Below the pieces are notes generated by a model. That model had not been told where the DNA came from. It did no database searches and saw only the letters and a list, made by a program, of their open reading frames with translations. A stretch of 43,098 nucleotides of DNA from Micromonosporaceae bacterium. GTDB taxonomy: Bacteria > Actinomycetota > Actinomycetes > Mycobacteriales > Micromonosporaceae. The stretch is from assembly GCA_009377645.1 (NCBI GenBank), contig WHTQ01000035.1:1-43098 (forward strand), given 5' to 3'. The stretch's first letter is position 1; each line of letters begins with the position of its first letter. The translations under genes were made by a program, and so were the position numbers. Positions 23,029-32,438 of the stretch are shown piece after piece.

Positions 23029-24330
23029 ATGAGGGTCTTGACGCGCGGCCGCCGGGTGGTGGTGGCCGTGATCTCCGCCGCGGCGCTGGTGGGCGTCGCG
23101 GCGTGCAGTGACGACGGTGACGAGCCGGGTGAGGACGCCGACATTACGCTGGTGATCGACATCTTCGGCGAGCAAGGGTTCGGGTACGACGAGCTGTATG
23201 CGCAGTTCGAGACCGACCACCCGAACATCACGATCGAGGAGCGGGGCGGCGGGCTCGGGCTCGGGGACTACAACGAGCGGCTGGTCCAGCAGATCACCGC
23301 CGGTGCCGGGGCAGGTGACGTGGTCGCCCTGGAGGAGGGCACGATCGTCCAGTTCTACGCCCAGACCGACCGGTTCGTGAACCTCGCCGACCATGGCGCG
23401 AGCGACCTGCAGGGCAACTTCCTGCCGTGGAAGTGGGAGCAGGGCGCTCCGGGCGGGTTCGTGCTCGGGCTCGGCACCGATGTCGGGTCGATGGCGCTGT
23501 GCTATCGCAACGACGTGCTGGAGGCCGCCGGCCTGCCCACCGACCGGGCCGAGCTGGCCGGGATGTGGCCGACCTGGGAGGACTTCATCGCGGTCGGGGA
23601 GCAGTTCGTCGCCGCCGGCATCGAGCAGAAGTTCGTGGACGCGGCGACGAACTTCTACAACACGGTGCTGATGCAGGTGGCGGGGAACGGCACTGGCTAC
23701 ACGTACTACGACATCGAGAACAACCTGGCGCTGGACAACCCGGACATCCGGACCGCCTGGGACCTGACCATCCGGATGATCGAGGCGGATCTGTCGGCGA
23801 ACCTGAACTCGTTCTCGGATGAGTGGAACGCCGGGTTCCAGAGCGGCAGCTTCGCCACGATCGGCTGCCCGGCCTGGATGACCGGCGTGATCTCGGGCGC
23901 TGCCGGGGACGACAACGCCGGGAACTGGAACCTGACCGACGCGCCCGGCGAGGGCGGCAACTGGGGCGGCTCGTTCCTGGCGGTCACCGCCGAGAGCGAG
24001 CACCCGGCCGAAGCCGCCGAGCTGGTGACGTTCCTGACCGGCCCGGACGGCCAGACCGCGGCGTTCGAGGCGCTGGGCAACCTGCCCTCCTCACCGCAGG
24101 CACTGGCTGGCCCGGAGGTGCAGCAGGCCAGCAACGCGTATTTCAGCGACGCACCGACCGGGCAGATCTTCGGCGCCGGCGCGGCCGACTTCCAGCCGGT
24201 CTACTTGGGACCGCAGAACAACGCGGTCCGGACCGAGTTCGAGAACGCCCTGCGCTCGGTGGAGCAGGGGGAGCGGACCCCGGACCAGGCTTGGCAGGAC
24301 GCGCAGGACAACGCCGCCGCGATCGGCTGA
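23029..24330 (+). CDS. cebE: Cellobiose/cellotriose ABC transporter substrate-binding lipoprotein
   Basis: The 433-residue extracellular solute-binding protein of family 1 has a lipoprotein signal with lipobox VAAC (Cys 26). The mature part has the pattern of sugar-binding proteins (YNERLVQQITAGAGAGDVVALEEG, WPTWEDFIAVGEQF). GAGAGGGG lies before ATG 23029. It is the first gene of the operon with two permeases and a beta-glucosidase, and the CebR-type operators point to cellobiose or cellotriose as ligand. Other beta-glucosides remain possible. Confidence 0.88.
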   Translation: MRVLTRGRRVVVAVISAAALVGVAACSDDGDEPGEDADITLVIDIFGEQGFGYDELYAQFETDHPNITIEERGGGLGLGDYNERLVQQITAGAGAGDVVALEEGTIVQFYAQTDRFVNLADHGASDLQGNFLPWKWEQGAPGGFVLGLGTDVGSMALCYRNDVLEAAGLPTDRAELAGMWPTWEDFIAVGEQFVAAGIEQKFVDAATNFYNTVLMQVAGNGTGYTYYDIENNLALDNPDIRTAWDLTIRMIEADLSANLNSFSDEWNAGFQSGSFATIGCPAWMTGVISGAAGDDNAGNWNLTDAPGEGGNWGGSFLAVTAESEHPAEAAELVTFLTGPDGQTAAFEALGNLPSSPQALAGPEVQQASNAYFSDAPTGQIFGAGAADFQPVYLGPQNNAVRTEFENALRSVEQGERTPDQAWQDAQDNAAAIG

Positions 24331-24418
24331 CCCGGTACGCGGGGGCGGTGCGCCCGGCGCCGTCCCCGCCCCGCCCCAGCACCGCCCCCATCGTCCGTAC
24401 GGTGAGGACAGACAGCTC

Positions 24419-25360
24419 ATGGCAGCAGTGGATGTGAAGTCCCCGGCGGTTCCCTGGCGGGTCCGGCTGGCCCGGCTGGACCGGATGGGGTCGCCTTATC
24501 TCTACGTCGCACCGTTCTTCATCCTGTTCGCGGTCTTCGGCCTCTACCCGCTGGGCTACACCGGCGCTTTGGCGCTGACCGACCAGTCCCCGCTGGACCC
24601 GCAGACCAGCTTCGTCGGGCTGGACAACTTCGCCACGCTCGCCGGCGACCCGAAGTTCTGGACCGCGGTGCGCAACACGCTGGGTATGTTCGTGCTGGCG
24701 ACGGTGCCGCAGCTGCTGCTGGCGCTGGCGCTGGCGAACTGGCTGAACCGGGCGCTGCGCGGGATCGGGTTGTTCCGGATCGCGGTGGCGATCCCGATCG
24801 TCACGTCGACCGCCGTGGTGGCGCTGGTGTTCGGGATGTTCTTCGCCCGCGACTACGGCCTGGTCAACTGGGTCCTGGAGGGGGTGGGGATCGGCGGCAT
24901 CGACTGGCGGGCCGAGCGGTACGCGGCCTGGGTGGCGATCGCCTCCATGGTGGACTGGCGGTGGACCGGCTACAACGCGCTGATCTACCTGGCCGCGATG
25001 CAGGCGATCCCGCGCAACCTGTACGAGGTGGCCGAGATCGACGGCGCCTCCCGGACCCGCCAGTTCTGGCAGATCACGGTGCCGCTGCTGCAGCCGACGA
25101 TAATCTTCACGGTGATCATCTCGACGATCGGCGGGATGCAGCTGTTCGTCGAGCCGCTGCTGTTCACCAGCGGCGCCGGTGCGCTGTCCGGTGGCACGCT
25201 CGGCCAGTTCCAGACCGTCACCATGTACCTGGTGCAGACCATGCGCGCGTACCACCAGTGGGGTTACGCGGCCGCGATCGCGCTGCTGCTGTTCGGGCTG
25301 ATCGTCCTGGTGTCGGCGGTCAACTTCCTGCTGGTGCGACGGATCCGGGGGGAGCGGTGA
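24419..25360 (+). CDS. cebF: Cellobiose ABC transporter permease, MalF type
   Basis: The 313-residue inner-membrane protein has six membrane helices and the EAA loop [22 protein letters not shown] that docks the ATPase. [21 protein letters not shown] marks helix 1. It lies 88 bp after cebE and its stop overlaps cebG by GTGA. No ATPase gene is in the operon, as in streptomycetes where the shared MsiK ATPase, encoded elsewhere, energises sugar importers. Confidence 0.9.
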   Translation: MAAVDVKSPAVPWRVRLARLDRMGSPYLYVAPFFILFAVFGLYPLGYTGALALTDQSPLDPQTSFVGLDNFATLAGDPKFWTAVRNTLGMFVLATVPQLLLALALANWLNRALRGIGLFRIAVAIPIVTSTAVVALVFGMFFARDYGLVNWVLEGVGIGGIDWRAERYAAWVAIASMVDWRWTGYNALIYLAAMQAIPRNLYEVAEIDGASRTRQFWQITVPLLQPTIIFTVIISTIGGMQLFVEPLLFTSGAGALSGGTLGQFQTVTMYLVQTMRAYHQWGYAAAIALLLFGLIVLVSAVNFLLVRRIRGER

Positions 25361-26211
25361 CGGCCGCGCCGGCGGCGCCGGCCCGGGTGCGGCGGGGCGG
25401 GCCGCTGGCGGCGGCCGGGTTGGTGGCAGCCGCGGTCCTGTCGTTCTTCCCGCTCTACTGGATGGTGGTGGTCGCCTCCCGCACCAACGACGTGGTCTAC
25501 CGCTGGCCACCGGCCTTCCTGCCGGGCGGGAACCTGGGGGAGAACGTGCGGCGGGTGCTCGCCAACCAGGACGCCGCGATCCTCAAGGGAATCGCGAACT
25601 CGTTCCTGGTGGCCGGCACGATCACCGTCTCGACTGTCTTCTTCGGAGCGCTGGCCGGGTTCGCGTTCGCGAAGCTGCGGTTCCGGGGCCGGCATGCGCT
25701 GCTGCTGTCGATCCTGCTCACGATGATGGTGCCGATCCAGCTCGGGATCCTGCCGCTCTACATCATGATGATCAAGTTCGGCTGGCTGAACGACATCAAG
25801 GCGGTGATCGCGCCGTTCCTGATCAGCGGGTTCGGGATCTTCCTGATGCGGCAGTACACCCTGCAGGCGATCCCGGACGAGCTGATCGAGGCCGGGCGGG
25901 TGGACGGGTGCTCGACCTGGCGGGTGTTCTGGCACATCGTGCTCCCCGGGCTGCGCCCGGCCGCCGGGGTGCTCGGGCTGCTGACGTTCATGCAGCACTG
26001 GAACGAGTTCTTCTGGCCGTTCATCGTGCTCGCCGACCCGGGCAACCCGACCGTGCAGATCTCGCTGCATACTCTCAACTCGGCGTACCACCAGGACCTG
26101 TCGCAGATCTTCGCCGGTATGGTGATCGCTACGGTGCCGCTGATCGTGATCTTCATCCTGTTCTTCCGGCAGATCATCAGTGGAATCATGGAAGGTGCCC
26201 TGAAGCAGTGA
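25357..26211 (+). CDS. cebG: Cellobiose ABC transporter permease, MalG type
   Basis: The 284-residue permease has six helices and the EAA loop [25 protein letters not shown] 25357 follows GGGGGAG and overlaps the cebF stop. It pairs with CebF to form the sugar channel. The C-terminal part ([26 protein letters not shown]) is typical of MalG-like proteins. Confidence 0.9.
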   Translation: MTAAPAAPARVRRGGPLAAAGLVAAAVLSFFPLYWMVVVASRTNDVVYRWPPAFLPGGNLGENVRRVLANQDAAILKGIANSFLVAGTITVSTVFFGALAGFAFAKLRFRGRHALLLSILLTMMVPIQLGILPLYIMMIKFGWLNDIKAVIAPFLISGFGIFLMRQYTLQAIPDELIEAGRVDGCSTWRVFWHIVLPGLRPAAGVLGLLTFMQHWNEFFWPFIVLADPGNPTVQISLHTLNSAYHQDLSQIFAGMVIATVPLIVIFILFFRQIISGIMEGALKQ

Positions 26212-27641
26212 CGACACAGGAGCAGATGTCCACGATCCGTCCCGCCCCGGTCACCGGGCCGGCGCTTGGGTTCCCGACCGGCTTCCGGTGGGGCGGGTCC
26301 ACCGCCGCGTACCAGATCGAGGGGGCGGCGACCGAGGACGGCCGCGGGCGGTCGATCTGGGACGTGTTCGCCCGGATCCCGGGTGCGATCGCCGGCGGCG
26401 ACACCGGGGACGTCGCCTGCGACCACTACCACCGGTTCCGGGACGACGTGGCGCTGATGGCCGGGCTCGGCCTGACCGCGTACCGGTTCTCGGTGGCCTG
26501 GCCGCGAGTGCAGCCAAGTGGAAAAGGCCCGGCCAGCAGTGTCAATCAAGCCGGGCTTGACTTCTACCGGCGGCTGGTCGACGAGCTGCTCGGGCACGGG
26601 ATCGAGCCGTGGGTCACGCTCTACCACTGGGACCTTCCGCAGCCGCTGGAGGACGCGGGCGGCTGGCCGGTCCGGGACACCGCCGCTCGGTTCGCCGAGT
26701 ACGCCGCGCTGGTGCACGGTGCGCTCGGGGACCGGGTCGACCGCTGGATCACCGCCAACGAGCCGTGGTGCTCGGCCTTCCTGGGGTACGGGTCCGGGGT
26801 GCACGCGCCCGGCCGGCGGGACGGTGCCGCCGCCGTGGCGGCCGCCCACCACCTGCTGCTCGGGCACGGCCTGGCGGTGCAGGCGCTGCAGGCGGCGCGG
26901 CCGGACGTCGAGGTCGGCCTGGCGCCCAACCTGTACGCGGTCTCGCCGGCGACCGGCACCGACGCGGACACGGACGCGGCCCGCCGGATCGACGGCCTGG
27001 CCAACCGGATCATCCTGGACCCGGTGCTGCGCGGGCGCTACCCGGAGGACGTGCTGGCCGACCTGACCGCCGCCGAGGTGAGCGACCTCGGGCACCTGCG
27101 GGAAGGGGACCTGGCCACGATCGCGAACCCGGGCACGTTCCTGGCCGTCAACTACTACAGCCGGTACGTGGTGGCGGCTGGCACCGGGCGGCAGCTCCCG
27201 TCCGCCTGGCCGGGCAGCGAGCAGGTCCGGTTCGTCGGCCGGGGCTGGCCGGTGACCGCGATGGGCTGGGAGATCGACGCCCCCGGCCTGGCGGAGACCC
27301 TGGTCCGGCTGCACCGCGAGTACCCGCCGCTGCCGCTGTTCGTGTCCGAGAACGGAGCGGCCTTCGAGGACACCGTCGACGCCGGTGGCGAGGTGCAGGA
27401 CCCGGACCGGATCGCGTACCTGGCCGCCCATCTGCGCGCCTGCCACGACGCGATCGCCGCCGGCGCGCCGCTGGCGGGCTACTTCGTCTGGTCGTTGCTG
27501 GACAACTTCGAGTGGGCGGAGGGCTTCTCGAAGCGGTTCGGGATCGTTCACGTGGACTACCCCACCCAGCGCCGTACGCCGAAGGCGAGCGCCGCCTGGT
27601 ACGCCCGGGTGATCGGCCGGAACGGGCTGGCCGACGGCTGA
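26208..27641 (+). CDS. bglC: GH1 beta-glucosidase
   Basis: The 477-residue cytoplasmic enzyme cleaves imported cellobiose to glucose. Family 1 signatures are [15 protein letters not shown], the acid/base in TANEPW (Glu about 185) and the nucleophile in SENGAAF (Glu about 381), plus [12 protein letters not shown] for substrate binding. I prefer GTG 26208, which overlaps the cebG stop (GTGA). The in-frame ATG 26226 is an alternative, but its GGAG is only 3 nt away. Position in the operon and family fit a cello-oligosaccharide catabolic role. Confidence 0.92.
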   Translation: MTTQEQMSTIRPAPVTGPALGFPTGFRWGGSTAAYQIEGAATEDGRGRSIWDVFARIPGAIAGGDTGDVACDHYHRFRDDVALMAGLGLTAYRFSVAWPRVQPSGKGPASSVNQAGLDFYRRLVDELLGHGIEPWVTLYHWDLPQPLEDAGGWPVRDTAARFAEYAALVHGALGDRVDRWITANEPWCSAFLGYGSGVHAPGRRDGAAAVAAAHHLLLGHGLAVQALQAARPDVEVGLAPNLYAVSPATGTDADTDAARRIDGLANRIILDPVLRGRYPEDVLADLTAAEVSDLGHLREGDLATIANPGTFLAVNYYSRYVVAAGTGRQLPSAWPGSEQVRFVGRGWPVTAMGWEIDAPGLAETLVRLHREYPPLPLFVSENGAAFEDTVDAGGEVQDPDRIAYLAAHLRACHDAIAAGAPLAGYFVWSLLDNFEWAEGFSKRFGIVHVDYPTQRRTPKASAAWYARVIGRNGLADG

Positions 27642-27792
27642 CCGGACCCGCCCGGCGATAAGCTTCCGTTGTGCTGGCGGGCGACGGGAGCGGGTGGATG
27701 ATAACGACGCGTTGTGCGCGAGGTGGCGGGCCGGTTGTGCCAGCCTTGGGCCCACTCGCTGCCCCGGTAGGTCGTTGCAAGGACTCCGGTTC
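27642..27792 (+). other. Intergenic region between bglC and cebR
   Basis: This 151-bp gap holds a half-operator-like GGGAGCG near 27699. No full CebR palindrome, clear promoter or terminator is seen. cebR may be read from bglC or from a weak own promoter. Confidence 0.3.
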
Positions 27793-28857
27793 GTGACGAC
27801 GCGGCGGCCGCGGTCGGGGGGGCGGCCGACGCTGGACGAGGTGGCCGCGCTGGCCGGGGTCGGGCGCGGCACCGTGTCCCGGGTGGTCAACGGCTCGCCG
27901 CAGGTCAGCCCGGCCGCCCGGGCGGCGGTGGAGCGCGCGATCGGAGCGCTGGGGTACGTGCCGAACCGGGCCGCCCGGTCGCTGGTGACCCGCCGCACCG
28001 ACTCGGTGGCGCTGGTGGTCTCGGAGTCCGAGGAGCGGGTGTTCGGGGAGCCGTTCTTCGCCGCGATCCTGCGCGGGATCAGCTCCAGCCTGCTGGAGAC
28101 CCATCTGCAGCTGTGGCTGGCGATGGCCCAGTCGCCGGCCGAACGGGAGCGGGTCGAGCACCATCTGACCAGCCAGCACGTCGACGGCGTCCTGCTGCTG
28201 TCGCTGCACGACTCCGACCCGCTGCCGGTCCTGCTGGCCGAGCGGGAGCTACCGGCGGTGCTCGGCGGCCGCCCGGCCTGGATGCTGGCGCCCGAGGCGG
28301 ACCGCCGCCGGCCGGCCCAGCCGGTGTGGTTCGTGGACGTCGACAACGCCGGCGGTGGCCGGCAGGCGGTCGCGCACCTGGTCGCGACTGGCCGGCGCCA
28401 GATCGCCTGCATCGCCGGACCGCAGGACATGGGGGTGGGGCTGGCCCGGCTGGTCGGCTACCGGGAAGCCGCCACGGCCGCCGGGCTGGCTGCCGACGAG
28501 CAGTTGATCGCGTACGGCGACTTCAGCGAGCCTAGCGGCGCCGCGGCGATGCGGCAGCTGCTGGACCGCCGGCCCGACCTGGACGCGGTGTTCGCCGGCT
28601 CCGACCTGATGGCCGCCGGGGCGCTGCGGGTGCTGCGGGAGGCCGGCCGGCAGGTGCCGGAGGAGGTGGCGGTGGTCGGGTTCGAGGACTCGGCGGTGGC
28701 CAGCCAGACCGACCCGCCACTGACCACCGTGCACCAGTCGGTGGAGGAGATGGGCCGGCAGATGGCCCGGCTGCTGGTGGCCCGGATCCGGGGCGAGCGG
28801 CCGGACCCGCCGTACGTGCTGCTAGACACCCACCTGGTGATCCGCCGCTCCGGCTGA
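27793..28857 (+). CDS. cebR: LacI-family cellobiose repressor CebR
   Basis: The 354-residue protein has a LacI DNA-binding head (TLDEVAALAGVGRGTVSRVVNGS, then the hinge NRAARSLVTRRT) and a sugar-binding periplasmic-protein fold (VDVDNAGGGRQAVAHL, FAGSDLMAAGALRVL, TTVHQSVEEMGRQMARLL). GTG 27793 follows AAGGA with 9-nt spacing. It lies 151 bp after bglC, downstream of the genes it should regulate; in streptomycetes cebR is upstream and divergent. I found only a half-site before it (GGGAGCG near 27700), so autoregulation is uncertain. Confidence 0.87.
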   Translation: MTTRRPRSGGRPTLDEVAALAGVGRGTVSRVVNGSPQVSPAARAAVERAIGALGYVPNRAARSLVTRRTDSVALVVSESEERVFGEPFFAAILRGISSSLLETHLQLWLAMAQSPAERERVEHHLTSQHVDGVLLLSLHDSDPLPVLLAERELPAVLGGRPAWMLAPEADRRRPAQPVWFVDVDNAGGGRQAVAHLVATGRRQIACIAGPQDMGVGLARLVGYREAATAAGLAADEQLIAYGDFSEPSGAAAMRQLLDRRPDLDAVFAGSDLMAAGALRVLREAGRQVPEEVAVVGFEDSAVASQTDPPLTTVHQSVEEMGRQMARLLVARIRGERPDPPYVLLDTHLVIRRSG

Positions 28858-28942
28858 CCCGATCAGGACATCTCACCGCAACCGGCCCGAAACGGCGGTC
28901 CGGGACGCTGGGCATCCAGGGCGCGGGTGCGAGGGGGACAAG

Positions 28943-29587
28943 ATGTTGTTACGGGTACGGGTGGCGTTGCCGGACCGGCCCGGGTCGCTGGGCCAGGTCG
29001 CCCGAACCCTCGGGGTGTGCGGCGCGGACATCGTGCAGGTGGTGGTGCTGGAGCGGCTGCTGGCCGGTCTGGCGGCGGTTCCGGGGGTCCGGGTCGACGG
29101 GGTGTGGGGGGTGGTTGGGGCGCCGACCTCGGGCGGCCCGGACGCGCAGCTGCTTGGCCAGATCGCCAGCGACCCGGCCGACGGGCTGGCTACCCTGGTG
29201 GATGCGGCGCCCGGGCTGCTCGCCGCGGACTGGGCGGCCGCGCTGGCGGTGCCGGACGACTGGGCCGACCGCCGCCGCGACGGTGCGCCGGCGGCTCCGG
29301 CGGTGGTGGTCCGGGCGAGCTGGCGCGCCGCCGACCGGCTGGTGGTGCCGGAGCTGCCGCCGCTGCGGGCCCGGTCGCTGGCCGGGCCGGACGGTGCGCG
29401 GTACGCGGTGGCGCCGTTCGAGCGGGCCGGGTTGGTGCTGCTGGTGGCCCGGGTGGACGGCGGCGAGCTGCCGCCGGCCGGGTTCCACCGCACCGAGGTG
29501 GACCGGTTGGCCGAGTTGGTGCGGGCCGCCGCGGCGGTGCTGGGCGAGCGGCTGGCGCTGATCCAGGCGCCGCCGGTGGGGGTGTGA
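28943..29587 (+). CDS. ACT-domain protein with a shortened ACT fold
   Basis: The 214-residue protein begins with LLRVRVALPDRPGSLGQVARTL, the first strand and helix of an ACT amino-acid-binding domain. Directly after the second strand (ADIVQVVVLE) comes the last helix (RLLAGLAAVPG), so the middle strand with its usual DDF motif is missing. A Val/Ala-rich C-terminal half follows that resembles GAF-like domains. ATG 28943 has GAGGGGG upstream. It lies 11 bp before the ACT-GNAT gene, so both are probably one operon. It may sense amino acids or bind the next protein. Confidence 0.7.
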   Translation: MLLRVRVALPDRPGSLGQVARTLGVCGADIVQVVVLERLLAGLAAVPGVRVDGVWGVVGAPTSGGPDAQLLGQIASDPADGLATLVDAAPGLLAADWAAALAVPDDWADRRRDGAPAAPAVVVRASWRAADRLVVPELPPLRARSLAGPDGARYAVAPFERAGLVLLVARVDGGELPPAGFHRTEVDRLAELVRAAAAVLGERLALIQAPPVGV

Positions 29588-29598
29588 CGGAGGCGATC

Positions 29599-30681
29599 AT
29601 GGCGTTGTGGCAGGTCCGGGCGACGGTGGTGGACAAGCCGGGGTTCCTGGCGGTGCTGGCGGCGAGCCTGGCGCTGCGCTCGGTGAACATCCTTTCGGTC
29701 GGGGTGCACGTCACCGAGGCCGGTGCGGTCGACGACTTCCTGGTGGACGCCCCGGACCAGCTGACCGAGGCGCAGCTGCTGGCGGCGGTGGAGCGCGGCC
29801 GGGGCCGGGACGCCTGGGTGGCCCGGGCGGAGGCCCGCAACCTGGTGGACGCGCCGACCCGGGCGATCGATCTCGCCACCCACCTGGTGCGGGACCCGGC
29901 GGCCGTGGGCGAGGCGCTGGCCGAGCTGCTGGATGCCCGGGTGAGCTGGCAGCCCGTACCGGTGGAGCCGTGGGACGGCCGCTACGGAGCGGTCGGGGGG
30001 CGGATGCGGGTGCCGGCGCCGGGCGGTGCCGCCTGGCTGGTCGAACGCCCGGTGCCGGACTTCACCCCGGCCGAGTACGCCCGTGCGCAGGCGCTCCTCG
30101 CCGTGGCCACGGCCGCCGGTGAGCGGGCGGGTGCCGGCGGTTCGGTGACCACCGACCCGGCCACGCTGCTGCTGCCCGGGGGGGACGAGCTGATCCTGCG
30201 GCGGGGCGACGCGGCCGACCTGCCCGCCGTGCGGGCGATGCACAGCCGGTGCTCGCCGGAGAGCCTGCACCGGCGCTACCTCTCCGGCACCGCCGGCCCA
30301 CCCGACCCGCAGCTGACCCGGTTGCTCGCGCCGGCGCGGGGGTGTGCGCTGGTGGTGGAGGCACCCGCGCCGGCGCTCGACCAGCCGGACCGGATCGTGG
30401 CGATGGCGAACCTGGTCGGTGAAGGAGTGCAGGCGGAGCTGGCGTTGCTGACCGAGGACGCCTGGCAGCGCCGGGGGATCGGCACCGCCCTGCTGCGGCG
30501 GGCGGTCGGGGCGGCGGCTTCGGCCGGCTTCGAGGCACTGGTCGTGCACACTCAGGCGCAGAACACCGGCATGCTGCAGGCGCTGCGCAGGCTGGACGGA
30601 CCGCGGCGCACCGACACCGACGGCGGGCTGTTGACGGTCACCGTCCAGCTCGGCGCGGTACGGCACGTGCACCGGGTCTGA
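29599..30681 (+). CDS. ACT-GNAT fusion: amino-acid-regulated protein acetyltransferase
   Basis: The 360-residue protein starts with an ACT domain (VRATVVDKPGFLAVLAAS ... AVDDFLVDAP). A middle region follows, then a C-terminal GNAT domain from about residue 195 (LILRRGDAADLPAVRAMH), with the acetyl-CoA loop ... RRGIGTALLRRAV. The segment MHSRCSPESLHRRYL is typical of Pat-type protein lysine acetyltransferases. Such fusions are known in Micromonospora and Streptomyces, where amino acids act on the ACT domain and AMP-forming acyl-CoA synthetases are substrates. ATG 29599 has GGAGG at good spacing. A synthetase gene lies convergently downstream. Confidence 0.85.
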   Translation: MALWQVRATVVDKPGFLAVLAASLALRSVNILSVGVHVTEAGAVDDFLVDAPDQLTEAQLLAAVERGRGRDAWVARAEARNLVDAPTRAIDLATHLVRDPAAVGEALAELLDARVSWQPVPVEPWDGRYGAVGGRMRVPAPGGAAWLVERPVPDFTPAEYARAQALLAVATAAGERAGAGGSVTTDPATLLLPGGDELILRRGDAADLPAVRAMHSRCSPESLHRRYLSGTAGPPDPQLTRLLAPARGCALVVEAPAPALDQPDRIVAMANLVGEGVQAELALLTEDAWQRRGIGTALLRRAVGAAASAGFEALVVHTQAQNTGMLQALRRLDGPRRTDTDGGLLTVTVQLGAVRHVHRV

Positions 30682-30800
30682 CTCCGGCCCGGCGGCCCGG
30701 GGAGCGGGGTAGGGGTCGCGAGACGCTGCCGGTCTGCTCGCATGGATGGAGCGGCGCTGGGTCCGCTAGCGTGCGTGGAGCAGAGCGGCAGCGTCCCAGC

Positions 30801-30839
30801 AGCACCCCACGCCCGGCGGGGCGGCCGGCATGGGGTGCT
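30801..30839. terminator. Strong hairpin at the 3' end of the acyl-CoA ligase gene
   Basis: The 13-bp arms at 30801-30813 and 30827-30839 match except for one position that becomes a G-U pair in the minus-strand transcript. The loop is GC-rich. It overlaps the ligase stop codon. It should end the ligase transcript and possibly that of the convergent ACT-GNAT gene. A second, wider inverted repeat (GACGCTGCCG near 30722, CGGCAGCGTC near 30786) lies beside it. Confidence 0.5.
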
Positions 30840-32409
30840 ACCCGCTGGTCACCGACGCCGGCGGCGTGATCTCCCGCTTGAGAAGCTTGCCGGTCGGCCC
30901 CTTCGGCAGCTCCTCGAGGAGCCACACGTGCCGGGGATACTTCTGCGGCGCGACCTGCTCCTTGACGAAGCTGCGCAGCTCGTCGGCGGTGGCCGTGGCG
31001 CCCGGCTTGAGCGCCACCGCGGCGCCCACCTCCTGGCCCAGCGTCGGGTGCGGGATGCCGATCACCGCCGCCTCGGCCACCGCCGGATGCTCGTAGAGCA
31101 CCTCCTCGACCTCCCGCGGGTAGACGTTGTACCCACCCCGGATCACCAGATCCTTGATCCGGTCGACGATGAACAGGTAGCCCTCCGGGTCGGCCCGGGC
31201 CAGGTCGCCGGAGCGGAACCAGCCGTCGACCACCGCCTCGGCGGTCGCCTCCGGCCGCCGCCAGTAGCCCTTCATCACGTTGTGGCCCCGGATCCAGACC
31301 TCGCCGACCTCGCCGGGCGGCAGGTCCCGGTGGTCCGGGTCGGCAGGGTTGACTATCCGCGCCTGCACCCCGTCGATCGGGGTGCCGATCGAGCCCGGCT
31401 TGCGGGGCCGGTCCGGGTGGTTGAAGGTGACCACCGGGGAGGTCTCGGACAGCCCGTAGCCCTCCAGGATGGTGCACCCGAACCGGTCCTCGAACCCGTG
31501 CAGCAGCTCCACCGGCAGCGAGGCGCCGCCGGACACGCACAGCCGCAGCGGGCTGAGGTCGGCCGCGGCCGCGGCCGGGTGGTGCAGCAGCGCCGCGTAC
31601 ATCGTGGGCACGCCGAGGAACACCGTGACCCGGTCCCGCTGCAGGATCTCCAGCGCCTTGCCGGGCTCGAACCGGGGCAGCAACGTCAGGCAGGACCCGC
31701 TGGCCACCCCGGTGTTGAGCGCGGAGGTCTGGCCGAACGAGTGGTACAGCGGCAGGCCGCCGAAGATGACGTCCTCCGGCCCGGTGTGCTGCAGTGTGTC
31801 GCGTACCACCTCGGCGTTGCGGGACAGGTTCGCGTGGGTGAGCTCGGCGCCCTTCGGCACCCCGGTGGTGCCCGAGGTGTAGAGGATGACCGCCGTGTCC
31901 TCCGGCCCGCGGGGGGCCGGGTCGAGCCGGCCGGCGCCGGTGCCGGCCAGCCGCGCCGCGGTGTCCGGGTCCAGCACCTGGCAGGCCACCCCGGCCCGGC
32001 CGGCACCGGCGGTGGCCGGCTCCGCCACGCCCGGCGCGGCCAGCAGCAGCGTGGCCTGCGAGTCGGCCAGGTGATAGGCGACCTCGCGCGGCTTGAACAG
32101 CGGGTTCAGCGGCACCACGACCGCACCGGCGGCCAGGATCCCGTAGTAGCAGACCGCGAACAGCGGCAGGTTCGGCAGCTGCAGCGCCACCCGGTCGCCG
32201 GGCCGGACACCCCGCTCCCGCAGCCAGTCGACGGCCGCCGCGGCGCCGGCGGCCAGGCTGCGGTAGCGGTGGACCTCGTCATCGAGCCGGATCGCTGGCC
32301 GGTCGGGGTGCTGGGCGGCCGAGCGGCTCAGGTTGGTCGCCAGGTTTGCCACGGTTCCATCCAACCGGCAACCGGCCGGTCCCGCCACCCGAACAGGCTC
32401 GGCTGACAT
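30838..32409 (-). CDS. AMP-forming long-chain acyl-CoA ligase (FadD type)
   Basis: The 523-residue enzyme activates a carboxylic acid with ATP and CoA. It has the adenylate-forming motifs LYTSGTTGVPKGAELTH (A3), GYGLSETSP (A5), GWFRSGDLA (A7), DRIKDLVIRGGYNVYPREVEE (A8) and the catalytic Lys in PTGKLLKREI (A10). The PxGPTGK context is the site typically acetylated by Pat-type enzymes in synthetases. The substrate cannot be told; the bulk suggests medium or long chains. The start ATG 32409 is only 29 bp from the divergent gltA start. Confidence 0.9.
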   Translation of the reverse strand: MSAEPVRVAGPAGCRLDGTVANLATNLSRSAAQHPDRPAIRLDDEVHRYRSLAAGAAAAVDWLRERGVRPGDRVALQLPNLPLFAVCYYGILAAGAVVVPLNPLFKPREVAYHLADSQATLLLAAPGVAEPATAGAGRAGVACQVLDPDTAARLAGTGAGRLDPAPRGPEDTAVILYTSGTTGVPKGAELTHANLSRNAEVVRDTLQHTGPEDVIFGGLPLYHSFGQTSALNTGVASGSCLTLLPRFEPGKALEILQRDRVTVFLGVPTMYAALLHHPAAAAADLSPLRLCVSGGASLPVELLHGFEDRFGCTILEGYGLSETSPVVTFNHPDRPRKPGSIGTPIDGVQARIVNPADPDHRDLPPGEVGEVWIRGHNVMKGYWRRPEATAEAVVDGWFRSGDLARADPEGYLFIVDRIKDLVIRGGYNVYPREVEEVLYEHPAVAEAAVIGIPHPTLGQEVGAAVALKPGATATADELRSFVKEQVAPQKYPRHVWLLEELPKGPTGKLLKREITPPASVTSG

Positions 32410-32432
32410 GGCCAGGTGGTTACCGATAACGT
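32404..32432 (+). promoter_or_regulatory. gltA promoter overlapping the ligase start
   Basis: TGACAT (32404-32409) and TAACGT (32427-32432) are 17 bp apart, and TAACGT is 6 nt before the gltA ATG, implying leaderless mRNA. The -35 box covers the start codon of the divergent ligase, so the two genes compete for the same DNA. Confidence 0.5.
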
Positions 32433-32438
32433 GAGGCC

